This document shows positions 1 to 6,422 of a stretch of 6,422 bases of DNA, piece by piece. The notes under the pieces were generated by a model that saw only the letters and a program-made list of their open reading frames with translations, did not search any database and was not told the origin of the DNA. The position numbers and the translations under genes were made by a program. Every line of letters starts with the position of its first letter. Position 1 is the first letter of the stretch. Location: positions 1 to 6,422 of the forward strand of contig JAJYTX010000173.1 in the NCBI GenBank assembly GCA_021792815.1, given 5' to 3'. Origin of the DNA: Pseudomonadota bacterium. GTDB taxonomy: Bacteria > Pseudomonadota > Gammaproteobacteria > Steroidobacterales > Steroidobacteraceae.

Positions 1-793
1 ACTCGAGCAGCTCGATCTGGCGCGCCACCTCGTACTGGATCGCCTTTTCGACGAAGCGGAAGGAATTGACGTTCTTGATCTCGGCCCGAGTGCCGAACCG
101 GTCCGAGCCCTTCGGCCGCACCGAGACGTTGGCATCGCAGCGGAACGAGCCTTCCTGCATGTTGCCGTCGCAAATCTCGAGATAGCGCACCAGGGTATGG
201 ACCTTTTTCAGGTACGCGACGGCTTCCCGGGCGGACCTCAGGTCCGGCTCCGAAACGATTTCGATGAGCGGGGTACCGGCGCGGTTGAGGTCGATGCCGG
301 TGAGTCCGGGCAGTCCCTCGTGCAGAGATTTCCCGGCATCCTCCTCGAGGTGCGCCCGCGTGACGCCGATGCGTTTGACCGAGCCGTCCTCGAGGACGAT
401 GTCGATCGCGCCCTGCGCCACGATGGGCAGCTCGTACTGGCTGATCTGGTAGCCCTTCGGCAGGTCGGGGTAGAAGTAGTTCTTGCGGGCGAAGACCGAG
501 TGGCGCGCGATGCGCGCCCCGATCGCCAATCCGAAGCGTACGGCCATGCGGACCGCCTCGGCGTTGAGCACCGGAAGCACGCCCGGATAGCCCAGGTCGA
601 CCAGGCAGGCCTGGGTATTGGGAGCGGCCCCGTAGGTGGTCGCGGCCCCGGAGAAGATCTTCGAGCGGGTGGCGAGCTGGGCATGGATCTCGAGCCCGAT
701 GACCGTTTCCCAGCCGCTGCGCGCCTCGGTCCTCGCCGATTGCCCGTCGTCGCGGCCGCCACCCTCGAGGATCGCTTCAGACGAGGGTGTCAT
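1..793 (-). CDS. gatB: Asp-tRNA(Asn)/Glu-tRNA(Gln) amidotransferase subunit B, N-terminal part (cut by window edge)
   Basis: GatB is the tRNA-binding, ATP-using subunit of the cytoplasmic GatCAB complex. It phosphorylates the side chain of Glu or Asp mischarged on tRNA(Gln) or tRNA(Asn), then amidates it with ammonia from GatA. The frame runs from ATG at 793 to the left edge without a stop, giving 264 residues; the family is usually about 475-480 aa, so roughly the C-terminal 45% lies outside. Recognisable family blocks are [13 protein letters not shown] (about 28-40), [17 protein letters not shown] (105-121), and near the edge [18 protein letters not shown] followed by [15 protein letters not shown]. 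The start is supported by an ATGA overlap with the gatA stop and by a GGAG eight bases upstream. This start leaves about 27 poorly conserved residues before the WETVIGLE block, more than most GatB proteins have. The identification is firm; only the exact start is open. Confidence 0.96.
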   Translation of the reverse strand, partial: MTPSSEAILEGGGRDDGQSARTEARSGWETVIGLEIHAQLATRSKIFSGAATTYGAAPNTQACLVDLGYPGVLPVLNAEAVRMAVRFGLAIGARIARHSVFARKNYFYPDLPKGYQISQYELPIVAQGAIDIVLEDGSVKRIGVTRAHLEEDAGKSLHEGLPGLTGIDLNRAGTPLIEIVSEPDLRSAREAVAYLKKVHTLVRYLEICDGNMQEGSFRCDANVSVRPKGSDRFGTRAEIKNVNSFRFVEKAIQYEVARQIELLE

Positions 794-2244
794 GCGAAGC
801 GCTCCGGGATCTTCAGGTGCCAGTCCGTTTCCAGCTGGTAGCGGTGCGCCGCGTGCAGCAGCCGCTGCTCGGCAAAGTGCGGGCCGATGATCTGCAGGCC
901 CACGGGCAGCCCCTGCGCGAATCCGCACGGAATCGACAGGGCCGGCACACCCGCGAGATTGGCGCTGATGGTATAGATGTCGTTCAGATACATGGTGATG
1001 GGATCGGCGATCTTGGCGCCGATCGGGAAGGCGACCGTGGGCGTGACCGGTCCCATGAGCACATCCACCTCGCCGAAGGCGCGCTGAAAGTCCGCCGCGA
1101 TCAGCTGCCGCACCCGCTGCGCCTTGAGGTAGTACGCATCGTAGTAGCCGGCCGACAACACGTAGGTGCCAGTCATGATGCGCCGCTTGACTTCGGCGCC
1201 GAAGCCTTCGGAGCGGGAACGCTTGTACAGGTCGGTCAGATCGCGCGGATGCTGGCAGCGGTGCCCGAAGCGCACCCCGTCGTAGCGAGCGAGATTCGAG
1301 GAGCACTCCGCCGGGGCGACGACGTAGTACGCCGGCACCGACAGAGAGATGTTCGGCAGACTGACCTCGCGCACCTTCGCTCCCAGGCGCGTGAAGACCG
1401 CGAGCGCCTCGCGGATGCAGCGCTCGCTGTCCGGATCGAGCCCCTCGTCGAAGAACTCCCTGAGCAGGCCGACCTTGAGCCCCGCGAGCGGCGCCTCCAG
1501 CCCCGCGAGGTAATCCGGCACCGGCGCATCGACACTGGTCGAGTCGCGCGGATCGAAGCCCGCCATCTCGCGCAGCATCAGCGCCGCATCCTCGGCGCTC
1601 GCGGTGATCACGCCGCCCTGATCGAGGCTCGAGGCGAAGGCGATCATGCCATAGCGGGAGACGCGGCCGTACGTTGGCTTGATTCCGGTCACGCCGCACA
1701 GCGCCGCGGGCTGGCGGATCGAGCCTCCGGTATCGGTGGCGGTCGCTCCGGCAACGAGGCGCGCACAGACTGCGGTGGCCGAGCCGCCCGAGGAGCCGCC
1801 CGGCACCAACTCGGTATTCCAGGGATTACGCACCGCGCCGAAGAAGCTGGTCTCGTTCGAGGAACCCATGGCGAACTCGTCCATATTGAGCTTGCCGAGC
1901 ATGACGGCGCCCGCGGCCGCGAGGCGCGAGACCACGGTGGCATCATAGGGCGAGACGAAATTCCCGAGCATCCGCGAGCCGCAGGTGGTGCGCACGCCGG
2001 CGGTGCAGAACAGGTCCTTGTGCCCGATGGGCACGCCGGCGAGCGGCCCGCCCTCGCCGCGGGCGAGCGCCTGGTCGGCCGCCCGCGCCGCCTCGAGCGC
2101 CTGCTCGCCGGTGATCGAGATGAAGGCATTGAGCAGCGGCTGGCTCGCCTCGATGCGCGCCAGGCAGGCGCGCACCAGCTCGACGCTGGAGAGCTTGCGG
2201 GCGCGCAGCTGCGCGGCGAGCTGAGCCAGGGTGTGCCGGTGCAT
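790..2244 (-). CDS. gatA: Asp-tRNA(Asn)/Glu-tRNA(Gln) amidotransferase subunit A (glutaminase)
   Basis: GatA is the amidase-signature subunit that hydrolyses glutamine and channels ammonia to GatB. The protein is 484 aa from the ATG at 2244, a normal family length, and appears intact. The Ser-cisSer-Lys triad is visible: Lys76 in GHKDLF, Ser151 in the GGSSGGS loop and the nucleophile Ser175 in [10 protein letters not shown]. The C-terminal half keeps the conserved [20 protein letters not shown] block (about 353-372) and the PALSIPCG segment. The N-terminus [13 protein letters not shown] matches the common GatA start, so I prefer this ATG. A GTG directly before it (2247) is an alternative and lies closer to the only Shine-Dalgarno-like GAGG (2262-2259), which overlaps the gatC stop. 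The gene follows gatC by 16 bases and overlaps gatB by four. Confidence 0.98.
   Translation of the reverse strand: MHRHTLAQLAAQLRARKLSSVELVRACLARIEASQPLLNAFISITGEQALEAARAADQALARGEGGPLAGVPIGHKDLFCTAGVRTTCGSRMLGNFVSPYDATVVSRLAAAGAVMLGKLNMDEFAMGSSNETSFFGAVRNPWNTELVPGGSSGGSATAVCARLVAGATATDTGGSIRQPAALCGVTGIKPTYGRVSRYGMIAFASSLDQGGVITASAEDAALMLREMAGFDPRDSTSVDAPVPDYLAGLEAPLAGLKVGLLREFFDEGLDPDSERCIREALAVFTRLGAKVREVSLPNISLSVPAYYVVAPAECSSNLARYDGVRFGHRCQHPRDLTDLYKRSRSEGFGAEVKRRIMTGTYVLSAGYYDAYYLKAQRVRQLIAADFQRAFGEVDVLMGPVTPTVAFPIGAKIADPITMYLNDIYTISANLAGVPALSIPCGFAQGLPVGLQIIGPHFAEQRLLHAAHRYQLETDWHLKIPERFA
802..805 (-). promoter_or_regulatory. Ribosome binding site of gatB
   Basis: On the minus strand GGAG (805 to 802) sits eight bases before the ATG at 793, inside the last codons of gatA. 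It supports choosing this ATG as the gatB start. The ATGA arrangement suggests that gatB translation is coupled to gatA termination, which is inference. Confidence 0.6.
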
Positions 2245-2260
2245 CACGGGTCGCGGCGCC

Positions 2261-2551
2261 TCACTCGATCACCCGGGGCACCAGATACAGGCCCGCGGCG
2301 ACCGCCGGCGCATTCTGCTGGTAGAGCTGATGCTGGTCGCTCTCGGTGACCGCATCGAGCCGCAGCCGCTGCGACAGTCCGGGCAGCGGATGGGCCATCG
2401 GGGCGACCCCGGCGGTGTCGGCCCGGTCGAGCTCGCCGATGAACTCGACGATGCGCGAGAGCTTTTCCTGGAAAACCGGGATTTCAGCCGTCTCGAGCTC
2501 GAGGCGGGCCAGGTGGGCGATGTTTTCGACTTGCGCGCGGGTCAGGGCCAT
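2261..2551 (-). CDS. gatC: Asp-tRNA(Asn)/Glu-tRNA(Gln) amidotransferase subunit C
   Basis: GatC is a small structural subunit that wraps around the GatA-GatB interface and stabilises the complex. This gene encodes 96 aa, the usual size. It starts [19 protein letters not shown], the characteristic N-terminal helix, followed by the amphipathic segment [15 protein letters not shown] (27-41), the [11 protein letters not shown] loop (45-55) and a C-terminal LYLVPRVIE. The frame stays open upstream to 2686, with ATG codons such as the one at 2590. The protein family begins at the chosen ATG, and the putative -10 box lies over 2591-2586, so a longer form is unlikely. No clear Shine-Dalgarno sequence precedes the start. 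It is the first gene of the gatCAB operon and diverges from mreB. Confidence 0.95.
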   Translation of the reverse strand: MALTRAQVENIAHLARLELETAEIPVFQEKLSRIVEFIGELDRADTAGVAPMAHPLPGLSQRLRLDAVTESDQHQLYQQNAPAVAAGLYLVPRVIE

Positions 2552-2585
2552 GAGCGTGCCGGCAAAACGGGGAATCGGGCCCGAA

Positions 2586-3745
<1,160 letters not shown>

Positions 3746-3753
3746 CACGTCCC

Positions 3754-4875
3754 GTGGCCGCCTTTGGCACCCGGACCGGATCGCCGCGAACGCGCGGAGG
3801 CTCGGCGGGTTTCCGTTTTTTTCTCTACGCGCTCGTCTCGATCGTCCTGATGGTGCTCGATCAGCGGCTCGACTGGCTGGAACGGGTCCACTATGCGCTG
3901 CAGGCGGTCACGTATCCGGTGGAGATCGCCCTGAACTCCCCGGTCACCGCATGGCGCTGGATCGAGAGCGACTTTGCCGCGCGCGACAGGCTCGAGGCTG
4001 AGAATCGGCGCCTGCTCACGCGGCTGCGCGGTCTTGAAGTGCGCTCGCTGCGATTCGAGGCGCTCGAGGCGCAAAACGCCGAACTCATCGGACTGAAACG
4101 GGCCGTGCCGCCGGTGGCCGAGCGCTGGCTGCCGGCCGATGTCGTCGATTCCCAGTTCGGCGCCCTGCGCCAGCGGATTCTGATCGACCGCGGCACCCGC
4201 AACGGGGTTTTCCGCAACCAGGTCGTGCTCGATGACGAGGGGATCGTCGGCCAGACCATGCACGTCGGACCCTGGAGCGCCGAAGTCCTGCTGATCACGG
4301 ATCCCGATCACGACCTGCCCGTGCAGATCGAGCGGACGGGATTTCGCACCATCGCCGTGGGAACCGGCGATCCCAACGCGCTGGCGCTGCCCTATCTGCC
4401 GGCCAATGCCGATGTCCGCGTGGGCGATGTCCTGGTGACCTCGGGTCTCGGGGGCGTCTTTCCGTCGGGCTACCCGGTTGCACGCGTGACCCGGGTGCAC
4501 CCGAGCGCGCTACAGCCGCTCGGACGGGTGCAGGCGGTGCCGTTTGCGCACATCGAGACCGACCGCGAGGTCATGCTGCTGTGGTTCCGCCAGAGCAATC
4601 CGGCGGCACCCCTGAAACTGACCGGCGGCCAGCTCACCTCGGGCAATCCGGCCGTCCAGCCGCTGCCGGCGCCCCCGCCCGCACCGTCTGCAGCCGCGTG
4701 CGCTCCGGCCACCGGCACCCCGGCCGTGGGTGCCCCGGCAGCGACCTCACCGGCCGCACCGCTCCAGGGCGCTGCGGCCCCCGGGCCCGCCTCACGCTCT
4801 CCCGGCCCTGTCGCGCCGGCCGCCCCGGCGTCCCCCCGGTCGGTCTCTCCCTCCCCGGATCACCCGAAGCCATGA
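3754..4875 (+). CDS. mreC: Rod shape-determining protein MreC
   Basis: MreC is a bitopic inner-membrane protein whose periplasmic part oligomerises and activates PBP2-RodA in the elongasome. The product is 373 aa. A short basic cytoplasmic stretch precedes one membrane helix (about 20-35). A heptad-like coiled coil follows (about 75-115, with the segment ARDRLEAENRRLLTRLRGLE), then the MreC beta domains (about 125-279) with DRGTRNGVF, GIVGQT and the family hallmark TSGLGGVFPSGYPVARV (229-245). From about residue 284 to the end is a proline- and alanine-rich low-complexity tail. The start is a GTG; no in-frame ATG occurs before the membrane helix, and no clear Shine-Dalgarno sequence is seen. 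The stop overlaps the mreD start (ATGA). Function is certain, the exact start less so. Confidence 0.96.
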   Translation: MAAFGTRTGSPRTRGGSAGFRFFLYALVSIVLMVLDQRLDWLERVHYALQAVTYPVEIALNSPVTAWRWIESDFAARDRLEAENRRLLTRLRGLEVRSLRFEALEAQNAELIGLKRAVPPVAERWLPADVVDSQFGALRQRILIDRGTRNGVFRNQVVLDDEGIVGQTMHVGPWSAEVLLITDPDHDLPVQIERTGFRTIAVGTGDPNALALPYLPANADVRVGDVLVTSGLGGVFPSGYPVARVTRVHPSALQPLGRVQAVPFAHIETDREVMLLWFRQSNPAAPLKLTGGQLTSGNPAVQPLPAPPPAPSAAACAPATGTPAVGAPAATSPAAPLQGAAAPGPASRSPGPVAPAAPASPRSVSPSPDHPKP

Positions 4876-5345
4876 GCGCCTCACCCCGCGGCGCGATGCT
4901 CAGGACGGCGCTGATCGCGCTGGTCCTGACGCTGTTGCCGCTGCCGACCTGGCTAGCCATCCTGAGGCCGGAATTTCTGGTGCTCACCGTGCTCTATTGG
5001 TCGATCCAGGCGCCTTTCGCCGGGGGGGTCGGACTCGGCTGGTGTTCGGGGCTGGCGCTCGATGCCTTCCAGGGACCGGTTCTCGGCGAGCATGCGCTCG
5101 CCGTGGCGCTCGTGGCCTACCTGGGGGTGCACGAGCACCAGAGGATTCGCACCAAGCCGCTGCTGCAACAGTCACTGATGGTCTTCGCGGTGCTGGTTTT
5201 ATATGAGTTCGTGCTGTTCGCCGTCGACGGCTGGAGCGGACACCCGCTGACCACGCCCTTGCGCTGGGTGCCGGTTGCGACCGGCGCGCTCATCTGGCCG
5301 CCTTTGGCCGGGTTGCTCTCGCGCACCTACCGGCCGCGCACCTGA
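4872..5345 (+). CDS. mreD: Rod shape-determining protein MreD
   Basis: MreD is a polytopic inner-membrane member of the elongasome that works with MreC to control PBP2-RodA activity. The product is 157 aa, close to the roughly 160 aa usual in proteobacteria. It is very hydrophobic, with about five to six membrane segments (approximately 9-30, 35-50, 52-68, 72-86, 101-118, 132-150). The family motif RPEFLVLTVLYWSIQAP (32-48) resembles the RPNWLLLVLIYW region of E. coli MreD, and ALDAFQGPVLGEHALA (62-77) matches the conserved D-x-x-x-G-x-x-LG-x-x-A segment. The start ATG at 4872 overlaps the mreC stop, which suggests translational coupling. A second ATG at residue 9 (4896) is a less likely start. 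The PBP2 gene follows after 20 bases. Confidence 0.95.
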   Translation: MSASPRGAMLRTALIALVLTLLPLPTWLAILRPEFLVLTVLYWSIQAPFAGGVGLGWCSGLALDAFQGPVLGEHALAVALVAYLGVHEHQRIRTKPLLQQSLMVFAVLVLYEFVLFAVDGWSGHPLTTPLRWVPVATGALIWPPLAGLLSRTYRPRT

Positions 5346-5365
5346 GCGAGAGCCCTCGTCCGGTC

Positions 5366-6422
5366 ATGGCCCCCGTCCGCATCAAGGATCACTGGCGCGA
5401 GCAGCGCATTTTCGACCGCCGCGCGTGGACTGCCGCAATCCTGATGGGACTCGCCGCGCTCGCGGTCCTCGGACGGCTGTACTACCTGCAGATCGTGCGC
5501 AACAGTTTCTATACGCAGCTCTCGCAGGCGAACGGCGTGCGCACCGAGCCCATCCCGGCCGCGCGCGGACTGATCATCGACCGCAATGGCGAGGTGATCG
5601 CCTCCAACCAGCCGACGTTCGACCTCGTGCTGACGCCCGATGAGGTGCCTCACCTGCACCGCTCGCTCGAGCGGCTGGTAACGCTCGGACTGCTGCAGGC
5701 CGATGACATCCCGGAGCTGATCCGCACCATCCACTCCCGCCAGAGCTTCGACAGCGTGCCGATCCGGCTGCACCTCTCGGACCAGGAGGTGGCGCGCTTC
5801 GCGGTGCGTCGCTACGAATTCCCGGGCATCGACATCAGCCCTCGCCAGGCCCGCTGGTATCCGTTCGGATCGCTGGCCGTCGATGCGGTGGGCTACGTCG
5901 GCACCATCAGCGCCAACGACCTCAAACGCATCAACCAGGACGCCTATGCCGGCACCGCGGTGATCGGCAAGACCGGCGTCGAAGCGGCCTACGAGAAGCA
6001 GCTGCACGGCACCAACGGCTACCGGCAGATCCTGGTGAACGCGCTCGGCCGGCCGGTCCAGAGGCCGGGCGTCCTCGGCCGGGAGCTGCACGTCGAGCCC
6101 CCGACGCCAGGTGACGACATCATTCTTTCTCTCGATCTCAAAGTGCAGCGGGTGGCCGAGAGCCTGCTCAAGGGGCACGACGGAGCGGTGGTCGCCCTGA
6201 ACCCCTGGAACGGCGACGTGATCGCCATGGCCAGTTCTCCGTCTTTCGATCCGAACCTGTTCGCGCGCGGGATCACCGAGAAGGAGTACCGGGCACTGGT
6301 CGACGACCCGCGCCAGCCGTTGTTCAACCGCGCGCTGCGCGCCGAGCTGCCCTCCGGCTCGACGATCAAGCCGGGGCTGGCCCTCGGAGCCCTCACCGAC
6401 GGGGTGATCGATGCCCACCAGC
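5366..6422 (+). CDS. mrdA: Penicillin-binding protein 2, peptidoglycan D,D-transpeptidase (C-terminal part outside window)
   Basis: PBP2 is the class B transpeptidase that crosslinks lateral-wall peptidoglycan made by RodA, and it is activated by MreC. The frame is open from ATG 5366 to the right edge, giving 352 residues; the family is about 600-650 aa, so nearly half is missing. In order: a short cytoplasmic N-terminus, one membrane anchor (about 21-40), the pedestal with RGLIIDRNGEVIASN (67-81), GYVGTIS, and IGKTGVEAAYEKQLHGTNGYR (200-220). The transpeptidase domain then begins with DGAVVALNPWNGDVIAMASSPSFDPN (272-297). The catalytic SxxK is present as STIK, with nucleophile Ser332 and Lys335, 17 codons before the edge. 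The SxN and KTG motifs would lie beyond. The start has no strong ribosome site. The order mreBCD-mrdA predicts rodA next. Confidence 0.96.
   Translation, partial: MAPVRIKDHWREQRIFDRRAWTAAILMGLAALAVLGRLYYLQIVRNSFYTQLSQANGVRTEPIPAARGLIIDRNGEVIASNQPTFDLVLTPDEVPHLHRSLERLVTLGLLQADDIPELIRTIHSRQSFDSVPIRLHLSDQEVARFAVRRYEFPGIDISPRQARWYPFGSLAVDAVGYVGTISANDLKRINQDAYAGTAVIGKTGVEAAYEKQLHGTNGYRQILVNALGRPVQRPGVLGRELHVEPPTPGDDIILSLDLKVQRVAESLLKGHDGAVVALNPWNGDVIAMASSPSFDPNLFARGITEKEYRALVDDPRQPLFNRALRAELPSGSTIKPGLALGALTDGVIDAHQ

Noticed and set aside
787..2349. A 520-codon open frame on the plus strand opposite gatA
   Set aside because: It is a shadow of gatA in a GC-rich genome. Its translation is rich in Arg, Ala, His and Gly with no recognisable domain, while the opposite strand encodes a complete GatA with all catalytic residues.
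4581..4871. The mreD frame staying open for 97 codons upstream, suggesting a longer MreD or a programmed frameshift from mreC
   Set aside because: MreD homology begins at or just after the ATG at 4872. The upstream stretch is the other frame of the Pro/Ala-rich mreC tail, and no slippery sequence was seen.
5327..6418. A 363-codon open frame on the minus strand opposite the PBP2 gene
   Set aside because: The plus strand here encodes clear PBP2 with the SxxK motif; the antisense translation resembles no protein family.

Overview
The window is GC-rich, densely coded bacterial chromosome. It holds two divergent housekeeping operons that meet at a shared intergenic region (2552-2697). The protein sequences and gene order point to a gamma- or beta-proteobacterium. 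GatA carries a GHKDLF lysine motif, MreB is exactly 347 aa like that of E. coli, and gatCAB lies divergent to mreBCD with a PBP2 gene directly after mreD. That order is known from xanthomonad-like gammaproteobacteria and from betaproteobacteria, whereas Pseudomonas has the same gatCAB/mreBCD pairing without PBP2 after mreD. I cannot name a genus from the sequence alone.

Left half, minus strand: gatC (2551-2261), gatA (2244-790) and gatB (793 to beyond position 1, 264 codons visible). They encode the three subunits of the tRNA-dependent amidotransferase. GatA releases ammonia from glutamine, GatB activates and amidates the mischarged Glu-tRNA(Gln) and/or Asp-tRNA(Asn), and GatC holds the two together. 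gatA and gatB share an ATGA stop/start overlap.

Right half, plus strand: mreB (2698-3741), mreC (3754-4875), mreD (4872-5345) and the 5' part of the PBP2 gene (5366 to beyond 6422, 352 codons visible). Together they form the core of the elongasome (rod complex): MreB filaments at the inner face of the membrane, the MreC and MreD membrane proteins, and the PBP2 transpeptidase that crosslinks new lateral-wall peptidoglycan. rodA would be expected just beyond the right edge. mreC and mreD also share an ATGA overlap.

The only sizeable non-coding stretch is the 146 bp between gatC and mreB. It contains plausible sigma-70 promoters for both directions, and these physically overlap. I found no tRNA, rRNA, insertion sequence, phage gene, CRISPR array or defence system, and no evidence of a new biological system. 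The items worth a second look are regulatory details and small protein variations in well-known genes.
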